Below, one piece after another: positions 44,618 to 56,879 of a DNA stretch of 64,000 nucleotides (positions are counted from its first letter, which is position 1; the number at the start of each line of letters is the position of its first letter). The notes beneath the pieces were generated by a model, which made no database searches, was not told the DNA's origin, and was given only the letters and a program-made list of their open reading frames with translations. The stretch comes from Galeruca laticollis. Lineage: Eukaryota > Arthropoda > Insecta > Coleoptera > Chrysomelidae. The position numbers and the translations under genes were made by a program. The DNA lies in assembly GCA_963921935.1 (NCBI GenBank), contig OY998175.1, positions 227,934,122 through 227,998,121 of the forward strand, given 5' to 3'.

Positions 44618-47600
44618 CAAGGTGATTCACGAATATAGAAAAATAACGAATTTTGGACACCTTGTAGTAATAAACCCACCGAAAATGACAAAATTCTCGT
44701 GAAGGATGTTAAATAATGTGTTTCATCGTATACAGAGTCGAATGATGTCAACTTGACAAATTACGTATACTTTATTAAATAAAAACCTTGATTTTTTTTA
44801 TCACCCTATATCTCACAAGGGAGTCCGAAAAGGTAGCGATATTTTTTCATTGAAAAACTCGAAATACATTCATATCGTGCAAAATTTTCAACGGAATTCT
44901 ATGACGTAATTTTCATATACAAGGCGAACAAGTTGTGGAGAAAGCTTCGATCTGTACATTTCCCCATTGCTATATTTCACTCCAGTTTTCGGTGAGCTTG
45001 TATAGATCAGTAATAATAACGTACCATAGTGAACCGTATCCCTCGAAAATAAAACCACGACTCGAATTAACATTTGCAGCATCGTCTAGAAGGCGATTCT
45101 ATGGAGAAATTATTTTTTCATGCTTAGTATTTCTCAGAAGTCATATTATACTTGGTACATTCGCAGAAGTTCCTTATTTCGAATTTTCACTCTATAAAAT
45201 AATAAAATTGTGAAACTCTAAAAATAGCATTATTATTAAAGGGGATCGCCCTGTAATACAAAAGGATTTGAAAATGAATTTTTCATGAATTTGTCACAGA
45301 AGAAAAATAACACATAGAATAAATCAATATGAAATCATAATTTGTACGTATTTCTATCGGTTTATATAGAGTATATATTATATTAGTTCAAATTCACGGC
45401 ATATTTCTTCACCAAAGGAACGTTTTATTTTTCAATTCTGTTTTTGTATCTTCGAATCGTATATATGTTTGTATATTCCCATCTTTTCGAGAACGTCTCA
45501 TTTTCTTGTATTTGAAACGTTATCTGAATCATCTTCGAATACCTACATAGCACCACTTATTAATATACTTATTCCCGTTATCTCGTAGTAGGCATGGTGA
45601 ACAACTCAAAGAGGATAAAATCAACGAAATTCTAATGTCAATAGTCTTTTTCTTGTTGATGTCATAAAGCTCAAGAACTATTTCTGAATTATTAGACTAA
45701 TTGAAGTTCTTTTGTATTGTTTAAGTTTATGTGATTTTCAGTGTTTGATGAACTTTGCTGATCAATATGACCTTCGCAATGTTATATTTGTGACCGAAAT
45801 GTTATTCCTAGACGCCCAATGCGTTTGAATAGAGGAAATAATAATGTTTCGCAAACTGCGACATATCGAAGACAAGCTGCGGGAAATCCACCTATTGATA
45901 TTCAGGATGATACAAAAATATGTTTCAATTGTGATAACACAGTGATGAATGACATGATTGCTATGGAAAATAACCCGAATTGCCTTCGTCTCAATGTGTT
46001 GTCCCGCAGATCAGGTCGTGTGTGCACTATTTGTAATGCTCGTCAAAATATTCACAGACTTTCTTTAGAATGTAGAGTGGATATTTTTGTTGCTTCTGAT
46101 ATATATGTCCCAGATTTCTTGAGAATTTTTGGTCACCATCTTGATCATCGAGGTTTCCTTCCAAATTACTTGCATGGAGGTTTGAATTTTGTGAATAAAC
46201 CAAACATAATTTAAAATCTTCAACATTTTCTTCGAAGATTGAGAACAATTGCTGATAGAGACAGGCCACTCCGTAACTGGGAGGATATCAATTGTTTCAC
46301 TGAAGACGAATTTAAGGAACTCACATAAATTCCAAAAAATAATTTTCGACAATTACTAGAATTTTGCGATATTATTGAACAATGTGGCATGAGAAGAAAT
46401 GTAAAAAAAAATTTGCACGTATTTTTTATCAAAATTAAGCATAGAGTTTCATATGAGTGATGTGATGAGAATATTATTTAGTTATTCTTCCCGATAAACA
46501 GCAAACCTCATTATTCCTAATCTTAGATTATCTCTTTTACAAAGGTTCGTACCGAATAATATTGGATTCAATTCGATAACAAGAGAAAATTATATAAACC
46601 TTCATGTATCCCCTTATACGAATGAACTGTATAATCCCACACCAGAAATTCCCAAAGCAATAGTTTATAGAGAATATACCTACAATAAAATAGAAAAGAG
46701 CAGGCACTTTTGAGTATTGAGGCAATCATACCGTTTCTACAAGAATAAACTTTTGGTCAAACCAGAGATCATATTTGTCCCCGGTGGATATATCTTAGCA
46801 ATCAATGGGCCGTACTTCTCAGATGCTAGGAATAATGATGCGAGTGTTCTAAGTCACGAATTACAAAATGATCTGAATGGAATGAGAACATGGTTTCAAG
46901 AAGGCGATATTGTGATAGTCGATAGAGGCTATAGAGATTCAATCAATAGTCTACAAGAACATGGCTTGCATTACTGTATGCCACCGTTACTACCGCCGAA
47001 TCAAAGGCAATTAATGATAAATGAAGCGAATCAGGCACGTTTAATAACCACTACTAGATGGATTGTAGAAGCTACAAATGGACATTTCAAGTCAATTTTC
47101 AATTTTTTTCGTCAATCCATATTAGCAATACATGCTACGAAGTTACGTGATTATTACCTGATTGCTGGTGCTCTTATAAATAAATTCCATCCTTTGATAA
47201 ATATGCCTGGAACGATGGATACGGCCACACAAATGTTAGTTGATTTCGATGATGTCAACATTGTTTAGGCACGAGTTAATGCTACAAACCTCCGTACTAG
47301 GAATAGTCGATGGATTCGTTTGAATCAGCTTCATATATAATCTTACCCTCGCCTTGGTATTGAAAATTTGAAATAACTTACTGGAACATATCAGTTACAC
47401 TTGGCTGCGTCATATATCCAAGATACAATCCGTAGAGATGGTGAAGTAGATAACATTTTAGAAGTCGATAAGTTACACGGGGAGCCCAATTTTCTACGAT
47501 TCAGAATATTTTCTAGGTTTAGAAAGGCTACTAATCACATGCTTTGGGTTGTTTTCACTGAAAGAGGTAACTAAAATCCAGAAGATCCTGCTCTCCCCAT

Positions 47601-48306
47601 TTCGAGGTATTATTTTACTTGTAAGTCCGGTACTAGGACTTTAGTGCGCATGTTGCTAGCATAATATGGTTTTTGGGGTACGCTAGATATCAAGAAAACA
47701 TACATTTTCCATCAAATCGTCTTATAGATTTCATATGAGATGCTGCAAATAGAATGCTTCCATAGGACATGGATATCGGTCCAGAAATAGTTTAATTCTG
47801 TTGGTAATTTAATGATTTATGAATGTTCATAAGAATCTTCTCATTATTCGTATATTTTTATTATGAAAAAATTCAGTTATCCATCAAGTATTTTTCTCAT
47901 TGTGTGTCGTCATAATATGCCATGCACATTGCTCGTGCCAACCCAATTAATAAATTATATCCTATGGATATCTATTCAAGTCGCTATATCCGCGAATATG
48001 TATATCCGAAAGATGTATCACATCCCATTGGACTTCTATCAATTAACGTATATGTATATGTATAAATATATACTAACTGATTCTATCTATAGGTCTTTCA
48101 CCAAAGTCTCATCTCTAAGTATCTATATACGGTATCGTCACTACATTCTCAGGATATTTCACCAAGGAAGAAATTAGGAGACATCCCGAACATACATTTA
48201 TTAGACATATCTTTAAGTCTCATACCTAATTATATTCCCAGGCTATTACAACAAGGTGTCCGAAAAACCAAAATTTGTTATTTTTCTATATTCGTGAATC
48301 ACTTTC
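44618..48306 (+). mobile_element. ISL2EU-like DNA transposon
   Basis: The ends read CAAGGTGATTCACGAATATA at 44618 and, inverted, GAAAGTGATTCACGAATATA at 48306, continuing as GAAAAATAACRAATTTTGG. TA stands on both sides (44616-44617 and 48307-48308). The right arm of the surrounding inverted repeat shows the sequence without the element at 51640-51665, confirming the boundaries. It is 3689 bp long with one transposase gene. Confidence 0.88.
45819..47790 (+). pseudogene. ISL2EU-like DDE_Tnp4 transposase with SWIM-type end
   Basis: From ATG at 45819 the order is a Cys-rich start (ICFNCDNTV, RVCTICNARQNIHRLS), a helical region in other frames (FLRRLRTIADRDRPLRN, EDEFKELT), and the DDE core (KAIVYREYTY where the family has IDGTY, QSYRFYKNKLLVKPEIIFVP, INGPYFSDARNNDAS, IVIVDRGYRDSI, RWIVEATNGHFKSIF). 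It ends with AASYIQDTIRRDGEVD, KLHGEPNFLRFRIFSRFR and a SWIM-like finger (YFTCKSGTRTL...). The first catalytic D is replaced, while DRGYRD and WxVE remain. Breaks occur at about 46210, 46327, 46400, 46710, 47266 and 47340 and in the SWIM region. Confidence 0.82.
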
Positions 48307-48620
48307 TAATCCAGGCGGTAGAGCAGTAAAAGTAGGGTGTAATGGTCGTTGTGTGATAACGCAAACATTTTTATGCAGAAAGTTGCCGAATATTGTGTAC
48401 AACAATAATCTATGTTTGCCTACTCCAAAAAGTGCTTGCTAAATGTACCGAAAATCGAAAAATGACTCATTTTTCGATACATTTGTGTCTAAAACTTTGA
48501 AACAAAGCCTTAAATCAAAAAAAAATTACTCTTTCCTTTTTGTATATTTGAGGATTTACTATAAGGTTATGAGAATCGCGAATCAAAAAACTTTTATTTA
48601 CCATGAATAATATGCGAAAA

Positions 48621-48848
48621 TTAGTAAAAAATCATACATAAATTTTGAGAAATTTTTTCGGTAAGTAAAAATTGATAAATTATTATCAAATTTTCAGAAA
48701 AGATAGTTGAACATATGACAATTACGCAGAAAATTTTTTGTAACGATCGACCGCGTAGTTTTTCACTGCCACAATTATTAATTAACAAATTATAAAAAAG
48801 TTGATCGCGCGTACGTTGTTTAAATAACGGTGAAAAAGGAGAACGCAA
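48621..48848 (-). other. 75-codon ORF kept in both inverted arms (left copy)
   Basis: The frame encodes TRDQLFYNLLINNCGSEKLR and CVIVICSTIFSEN. A same-length frame with about 87% identical residues is at 51096-51323 in the other arm. The similarity is no higher than that of the arms as a whole, so this alone does not show selection. I recognise no family. Confidence 0.3.
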
Positions 48849-49530
48849 TTTTTAACAGTTACTAAGTGTCATAACAAACAATAAGCAATTATAAAAATAT
48901 CCATTTTACGTTTTAACAATTTTTTTAAATTTTGTCAAATTTTTTCCATTATAAATAATTTCTCGTTTACAGCATCGGTTCGATGTAATTTAAAAAGTGT
49001 TTCCCATCTGAATACTACTTTGCAAGTACTTTCATTTTAGCACAAAACGACGAAATTTTACCGTGTACATCCGGAGATAGAGGCCCGCAAAGTTAATAAT
49101 AATGTATGGCTAACTTAATCGTTAAATCGTAATTAAAAAAATACTCTCTTATAGCTGGTTGCAAATACTTTCTATATTCGTCTTGTGCATTTTCGACAGA
49201 TGAAAGCCTAATGAAAGAAAAATCGATGAAAATACCGTGATCAGAGGAGTTCGTCGGCCGAGCGGCGTGGGAGCTGGAATGGGGATGGCGGATAGCAGCT
49301 GTGCTGTCGCGCGGCCCCGGTGTTTCAAAATGCGAATGCGCGGTAAAACATGAGTTATCTCGGCAACGGTAGCACTTATCGAGACGATTTTTTTTTAGTT
49401 CGATGTAGCGAAATGGGAGGAGTCAGAATATGTCATCAAAAACAATATTACACAGAAATTTTGCACGAATTTCCAGATCATAAAAGTATGCTATTTTCAT
49501 TTGCATCAAAAAAATAGTTGTATGGTTGAA

Positions 49531-50414
49531 AAATTATTTTGTTGCTTAATGTTCATCAAATCATGCAACTAATTAAACGTTTCAATAATACACATTGATA
49601 AAAAGTATATTTTCTTCCTTAAATGGTCCTTGTTCATCATAACTAACCATCCTTTTTTATAATAAATTGTATAAATATGGTATCGGTTTTTTTCCATAAA
49701 ATGACCTTATTACAGTACAATAAACATTTTGCGATAATAATACTTCAGCCCAGGTATACATACTGCGTAGGAACAAGTAAAATCATTGGTTACATTGGAC
49801 CCGACTAGCCAATTAGGGATGCTGTCTATTTAAAAACTGCACAGCACACGCAGAACTTATGAAGAACATCCATCGGATGGCATAGCATAGAGCGTCCTTC
49901 AACGGTCGTCTGCTGTTTAGTCGAAAAGCGTCCTTGATAGTGTCAGTTTCACAGTTGAAAGTATTCTCAACGCGTATTTACTTGTATGCAGAGTGAGCAA
50001 ATATTTGCAGATTTATATAATTTTCAAATAAAGGTAAGAAAATATATAAAAATGTATAAATTACGTCCTTCTCTTCATCGGCGCTATGTGTGGACGTTTG
50101 TTGCCCCACTAATAATTATCATCATTTAGGTAAGATAAGTATACAGATTGTTTAATGTTTTCTTCCTTACCCAAACATTCTTTGTAGCCTGAAGATGGCC
50201 ATTGAGGGACGAAACTAGTAGTTTAGCACTTCAGTATAATTTTTATCTATTGTAATAAAATAAATTTATAATAATTACTCGATATGTTTACCTCGTTTAT
50301 TTAATGTTATAACATATATTCCCTTATTAGTAAATTTAATTAGTTATTCTACATAAATAGGTTATTAGAGTATTAAAAAGCGTAAAAACTTTTTTTGAAA
50401 TTTTTATTATTGAA
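49531..50414 (+). other. Unique centre of the long inverted repeat
   Basis: No ORF of note. It holds a CTGAAGA...GAAAC pair (50189-50215) resembling the hammerhead-like core, followed by an AT-rich ...AATAAAATAAATTTATAA stretch that could be a 3' end. It might be a small retroposed element sitting in the loop. Confidence 0.4.
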
Positions 50415-51095
50415 ACTAATTTTTTAATGCAAATGAAAATAGCATACTTTTTTGATCTTGAAATTCGTGCAAACTTTTTTTTGGAATATTGTTTTTTGAT
50501 GGCATATTCTGATTCCTCTCATTTCGCTACCTCGAATTAAAAAAAATCGTCTCGATAAGTGCTACCGTTGCCGAGATAACTTATGTTTTACCGCGCGTTC
50601 GCATTTTGAAACACCCGGGCGGCGCGACTGCACAGCTGCTCTCCGCCATCCCCACTCCTGCTCCCACGCCGCTCGGCCGACGAACTTCTGTGATTACGGT
50701 ATTTTTATCGATTTTTCTTTCATTAGGCTTTCATCTGTCGAAAATGCACTAGACGGATATAGAAAGTATTTGCAACCAGCTATAAGAGAGTATTTTTTTA
50801 ATTTTGATTTAACGATTAAGTAAGCCATAAATTATTATTAACTTTGTGGGCCTCTATCTCCGGATCTACACGGTAAAATTTCGTCGTTTTGAGCTAAAAT
50901 CAAAGTGCTTGTAAAGCAGTATTCAGATGGGAAACACTTTTTAAATTACATCGAACCGATGATGTAAACGAGAAATTATTTATAATGGAAAAAATTTGAC
51001 AAAATTTAGAAAAATTGTAAAAAATTATTAAAACGTAAAATGGATATTTTTATAATTGCTTATTGTTTGTTATGACAATAAGTAACTATTAAAAA

Positions 51096-51323
51096 TTGCG
51101 TGCTCTTTTTTCACAGTTGTTTAAACAAGGTACACGCGATCAACTTTTTTACAATTTGTTAATTAATAATTGTGGCAGTGAAAAACTACGCGGTCGATCG
51201 TTACAAAAATTTTTGTGCGTAATTGTCATATGTTCAACTATCTTTTCTGAAAATTTTATAAATATTTATCAATTTTTACTTTCCGAAAAAATTTCTCAAA
51301 ATTTACGTATGATTTTTTACTAA
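51096..51323 (+). other. 75-codon ORF kept in both inverted arms (right copy)
   Basis: Partner of 48621-48848. It has the same length and start, with ten substitutions. Confidence 0.3.
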
Positions 51324-52031
51324 TTTTGGCATATTATTCATGGTAAATTAAAGTTTTTCAATTCGCGATTTTCATAACCTTATAGTTAATCGTCAAATAA
51401 ACAAAAATGAAGGAGTAAATTTTTTTGATTTAAGGCTTTATTTCAAAGTTTTAGACACAAATGTATCGAAAAATGGGTAATTTTTCGATAATTCGGTACA
51501 TTCGTTGTACAGCATTTAGCAAGCACTTTTTGGAGTAGGCAAATATAGATTATTGTTGTACACAATATTCGGCAACTTTCTGCATAAACATTTTTGCGTT
51601 AACAAACAACATCCATTTCGATTGTTCTATCGCCTGGACTATTCTATGAATTGTTTCAACTGTGATGCAAGATAAAATGAATTTATAATACTATGTAGTA
51701 ATTCAACCTTTTTCGCGTTGTCTCTTTATAAAATAACAAAATGAATTTCTCATGAATGTGATGATAATACCACCAAAGATAAATCAGAACTAAATCATAA
51801 CTTGGGAGATACGGAGTGATGAAAAGTGAATATTTCTCATATTCAACACCCTGTATCTTGAAAACTAGTCTTAGGATCATGTTGCGCAAATTGAAACATA
51901 AGTAGTTTGATCAATTCTACAACATATCAAAATTTCAAGAAATTTGACGGAGAGCCAATTTCCCTTATAGGTAAGGTGTGCGGGGTATTTTCTCGGATGA
52001 ATAAAACTATTTCAAACCTTCGATTTATTCT

Positions 52032-52213
52032 ATGCTTAAAAGCACATTAAAATATAAAAACAACGTTGATAATTCGAAAATCAACAAGTTAATAGCGTTT
52101 CTCAAACAAAAAAGTAAAGGTTATAAACCAACAAAATCAAAAAATTTTGAAAGACAAGATCTAATTAATTTTCTGTTGGAAGCTCGAGATTCCCAGTTTT
52201 TAATTATCAAAGT
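52032..52213 (+). pseudogene. Exon-like ORF, relative of 32737-32932
   Basis: It encodes INKLIAFLKQKSKGYKPTKS, FERQDLINFLLEARDSQFLI and K before a GT (TCAAAGTAAGG). No downstream partner exon is seen. Confidence 0.4.
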
Positions 52214-52543
52214 AAGGAAATTTCTCAGTAAATGCTTGAGTGCTCAGTATAAAATTTAAATATTTTATAGTTATGAAACGAGATTTTTGGTGTTTGTATA
52301 AGTGTGTTGCCTAACTAAATCTGCTGCTGCACACCATACCTAAAACTTTTATATTTTTCACAATAGAATTTGCGTTTGCTTTTTGCGTCATGATATTTGC
52401 TAATGTTCAACTATTGCCTTATTTCACTTCTTCTTTACTTTACGTACTAGTGAAAAAAAGTAAATTACTTCACGCACTAGTGTGTAAAGGAAATAGTTAA
52501 TTTCTAACAAAATTCTGATAAAACTTACCGCAGTAGAAAAAAT

Positions 52544-52687
52544 ATTAGTGTTTTTAAATGAAACTCAAGGTCTCTAGTTAATTCCACAATATAATACAAG
52601 TTATTGAAAATTCTAAAAAATTGACAATAACTTGTATTATATTGTGGAATTAACTAGAGACCTTGAGTTTCATTTAAAAACACTAAT
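52544..52687. repeat. Perfect 63-bp inverted repeat (Penelope-associated foldback)
   Basis: The arms 52544-52606 and 52625-52687 are perfectly complementary over 63 bp with an 18-bp spacer. The arm sequence (ATTAGTGTTTTTAAATGAAA ... ATACAAGTTATTG) and the spacer TTCTAAAAAATTGA match the boundary region just after the hammerhead-like cleavage triplet in the Penelope-like copies. Beyond the right arm the sequence continues with the CCACGAAGTAAGGGTCGAG segment seen at 34.4 and 38.1 kb. Confidence 0.95.
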
Positions 52688-53185
52688 ATGAGCATATTCC
52701 ACGAAGTAAGGGTCGAGACAGTCAATTTCAGAAAAAATATTGTATGTAAAGTCTCTTTTTCGACTCATGCGATCGTCAAAATTCACATTCATTCAAAAAA
52801 GGTTACTTTACATACTATTAATAACTATTTTGATGGTATTTTGCAACATTTGATGAAAAAGTTGTTGTGCGTTTTTCATATAGTTTATTTATGATAAAAA
52901 GACGATGATGTCATTTTTAGTTACTTTAATGCTTATCAGAATAAATATTAATTTTTACCAACCGTGAATACAATTTTTCCTCAATAGCCAGGGCAATTTG
53001 CAGCTAACGGGTTGGCAAAATTTCAAGACGTTGTAAAATCAACTGGTAAAATTCCCCAATTTGTTTTGACGTTTATTGACATTCGATCATCGTCTAATAT
53101 TTACAAGTTTTTTGGTGCTTTTAAATTCATTGCTTCTTTAAGATAAGAAAAACAGTTATTTTCATAACTAATTATTTAGGCAAAT

Positions 53186-54964
53186 ATGCAGTGTGTGGTT
53201 AATAAAATGCCGAAGCAGCTGAACAGAAAATGTCAAGAGATGGTAGCATCTTACTTGAGCTATTTTGAAAGAGAATGCCGAAATGGGAGCCCGCTTCTCC
53301 CGCTTACTGCTGTAAGAGACGTAAGTAATAGTATTCGCCATTTGTATTCATCATTTTCAATATTATTGTTACATATTTAAAGGTAAATGATTGAATGTTT
53401 TAATGTTAGGTTAGGTTAATTAAACTTGATAATATATTATTATTTCATAAATTGAAGTAATTATATTGTAGAGCTGCAGAAGCTTTGCAACTTACCGTTA
53501 CCACTGTTAACCGTATTGTCGCCAAGCATTATAGAGGTGAACAGCCTAAAAGCCCACCTAAAAAGAGACAACGCATAAAACCTATTGTTAAAATTGATAA
53601 CTTTGATCAAAATGCTTTGCGAAATGTTATATACGAAATGTATGGAAACAGTAAGTATATTGAATTTACTGTTTTATTTTATTCACAATTAACTAACACA
53701 ATATTTTTTCAGAGGAACACATAACCTTGAAAGTTTTAAGAGACAAACTCCAGGAGCGTGAACTCTTTAATGTTTGTTCAACATCACTCTGGAAGATAGT
53801 GAAAAATATTGGATTCAAGTACCTAAAATATGATCTTAGTCGTGGTTTAATGGAGTTGCCACATATTGCATTGAAACGTGTACCTTTTCTACATGAATAT
53901 GTCAAGATAAAAAGGGAAAGTTTATATCAATTTGTGTTTTTGGATGAGACCTGGATATTTAAAGACGATACTGTTGGACGCTCTTGGCAAGATTCTAATC
54001 ATAGAAGCGTGAAAAAAAACAAAATTGGTGGTCCAAGGTAATTGAATAATAAAATTTAGCAATTAATTTATGATGTACTAACATTCCTGCCATTTTAAGA
54101 CCTATTCAAATATTTACTAGTAACACTATTTTATTTAAATCTATATAATTATTAATAGTTGTTTTGAGCTATGCGGTCTACCTAGGAAACCTTGTAGTAA
54201 TTTGTTATTTCCTTATTGTAGGTTGCATGCTGATTTCTTCTTCTGGATTTATTTCTGAAGCAGGTGATTACCACGGTGAAATGAACCGAGAAAATTGTTT
54301 GCATTGGTTTGAATACCAGCTTTTAGTGAACTTGGAAGAATCTGTCACAATTGTAATGGATAATGCAAGTTATCACAGTACAGTGAACAATAAAGTACCA
54401 ACAACAGCTACCAAAAAGGCTGATATACAGAACTGGTTGATACAAAATGATAGTTCTTTTGAAAATACTTTCCTCAAAACCCAATTATCGAATTTAGTAC
54501 AACGGTAAGTTGATATAAACATTTTTCAATATATTATGGTAATACTTAGATAACTTATTTTGTTTAAATATATGCATTTTTGTAGGAATAAACCACCAAC
54601 AGTATATGAAGCTGACATATTATAAAAAAATATGGTAACAAAGTGTTTCAACTTCCCCCTTATCACTGTATGTTCAACCCAATTGAACATATTTGGGGCA
54701 TAGAGATCATGTGGGAACTGATGGTTCTTCAACAGAACAAGCAATAGGTGTATGGAAAAAGTCTTTAGAAAAAGTGACTCCTGATATTTGGTCAAAGACA
54801 ATAGAGCACACTGAAAAAATTATACAAGATGGGTGGGATAGAGAAGTAGTATTTGATAGACAGGGTGTGCCTTCACTTATTATTAATTTTGACAGTGACG
54901 ATGAAGATAGTGATGATTTTGTAGTGGAAATCTTGTGTTTTATTTTTGGTATATTTTCATCCAA
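53186..54964 (+). pseudogene. Multi-exon Tc1/mariner-type DDE gene
   Basis: Exon 1 (53186-53320) holds MPKQLNRKCQEMVASYLSYF and ends at GTAAGT. Exon 2 (53472-53650) encodes AAEALQLTVTTVNRIVAKH, an HTH. Exon 3 (53713-54037) encodes LWKIVKNIGFKYLKY and the first catalytic block VFLDETWIFKDD. Exon 4 (54222-54504) gives GDYHGEMNRENCLHWF and the second, TIVMDNASYHSTV. Exon 5 (from 54586) gives, after a TAA, NKVFQLPPYHCMFNPIEHIW with the third acid (E), then a shifted tail with KVTPDIWSKTIEHTEKI and an acidic end (SDDEDSDD). GT/AG sites flank each exon. Phase is kept from exon 2 to 3, but is lost between exons 1 and 2 and at the start of exon 4. Coding is therefore broken although the triad survives. 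Confidence 0.8.
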
Positions 54965-54969
54965 TTTGC

Positions 54970-56870
54970 TTTAGTTCCACCTTTCTTTATTTCCACATTT
55001 TCAAAATCACTAATAACTATTATTAAATTAATTAGGTACAGTTATTTTATAATACACAAATTAAAACAACGACCACAGTATCTCTACATAAAAAATACTG
55101 CTAAAATGGGAGATTTTCTATTTTTATATCTTTTAACAAAATTTTATTTTAGGTATCTATATTTTTCTTTTCCATTCTATTTTTATTATAATAAATATAA
55201 TAGATATTGTATAAAGAAACAATATTTAAATTTGCATGAAGATGATTACAGCTTGTATTGATTCCTTTTAGCGTAAACCATTGCAGTGCTCTTGAAGATG
55301 GATCTATAGAGCATAGAATAAGGTATAAGGACCTACAGTTCGTCATTTAACCCTCTTCTATGTAAAATAATCAAATGTTAATTCGAATATAGAATGATTA
55401 GTTACTGTTCCTTGTATCCTATCCGTAGTTTTTCATGAATGAATATTTATATTAAATTAATGAAGCATATCATACAAGCCTTTTATTTTTAAATAAACAT
55501 TTTTGACTTACGTCCTACGAGTCACGGAACAATGAAAAAGAAGAACTGGCAATCTAACATCAGTTTGACTTTTCTAGTTTTCGTTAAGTAAAGGAAAAAA
55601 CTACAGCTTGGCAACATCACAGTATTTTTTTTATCGTCTTTTTATCGTAAATAAACTATATTTGCAAAATTTAAAATAGATTTCGTTCGATATTATATTT
55701 TATATACAATTTATCCTTAGACTCTATAGTATTTACACTAATGTTCACTTTAAAAAGAATTTAGTAAAACTTTTCCGAAATTTACGATGTATTTTCAACA
55801 TTAAATATATTTTAAAAAGGGGCCTATCTCATAATGGGTTCCGATAAGGAATTCTGAGTGCTCACAGTAATAATGAAATAAAGAAGTACCTAATTTCAAG
55901 TCTCTTTCCTTGTCTAGACTAACTAATTAACAGTGATATTAACATTTGACGAATCAAACAAATTTTTATTGAAGAATGCGCGTTTCAATTTACGATAGGG
56001 AAATTTGAAATTTTCCAAAGAAACTTTTATTATACAAAGAGCCAGTGGCTTGTACCATAATTTTGACACATATTGTATTTTGAGGTTTTAACTTTTGTTT
56101 GCAAATCTTCACTAAATTTAATACCGTTTTTAGTTTACTATCGACTTAGCGTTTCAGCATCATTTGTCCAAGATTTACATTATTTTTTGTATTTTAGAAA
56201 TATAATTCGATTTTTGAACAATTATTATCTTTATTGTGGCTTTTGTAACACCCCGAGACGGTGGCTTTGCCCATCTTTTATTTATAGCTTTGATATACAG
56301 AAAAAATATCTGGTGGACAAAGTAGCCCCAGTTCACAATGTGACTTTGCTCTGCCATATTTTATTCACTTTTTAATAGGAATTATATAATAAAATAACAA
56401 AATAAGTCACTACAAACCACATTCCAAAGTTACAAATTTTATCTAGGATATCAGAATACGGGTTATGTGAAAATTAACAAATTGAATTTCCACCCAATTC
56501 ACAAATTTGTTGCAAAAAGATACTTTTTTCTTCACAGATTTTCACTCTTTAAAGTTACGAGTCAAATAAAGAAACTTATGCAAGAATGTATTGAACTGAA
56601 ACGACAACATTAGTTTGTGGTTAGCTACTTTGAATTTCAAGTTCAAGTCCATAAAAACAGCATCTGTTTAACTTATTTGGGAAACATCTGCTGATACTAC
56701 AAATTTTTTGTTTAAAAAAAATTTACAATGTAAAATAGTATATAATTGTATCAAAAATTGATTTTTTTTTAAATTGGAGTGTGGTAATGAATTCTACAAT
56801 GAGAACTTTTCATATACTGGGTGTTCTTTTTGCTTGGTATATCGGACTTGGAAGCCTTTCCAATACCGAC
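54970..56870. other. No gene seen
   Basis: AT-rich DNA with short frames only. No TIR partner for the DDE gene upstream was found. Confidence 0.4.
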
Positions 56871-56879
56871 TAAAAAGCT

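Larger units (their letters stand above)
44325..51995. repeat. Long inverted repeat, arms ~1.5 kb, left arm split by a transposon
   Basis: The left arm is 44325-44617 plus 48307-49530. The right arm is 50415-51995 in the opposite direction. Shared blocks include CATCACAGTTGA.AC.ATTCATA, the GTACAACAATAATCTA region, ATCGCGAATTG-type sequence, ACTACGCGGTCGATCGTTAC and a G+C-rich stretch GGCCGAGCGGCGTGGGAGC (inverse CTCCCACGCCGCTCGGCCGA). Identity is high, near 90% by eye. The unique centre is about 0.9 kb. Confidence 0.9.
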
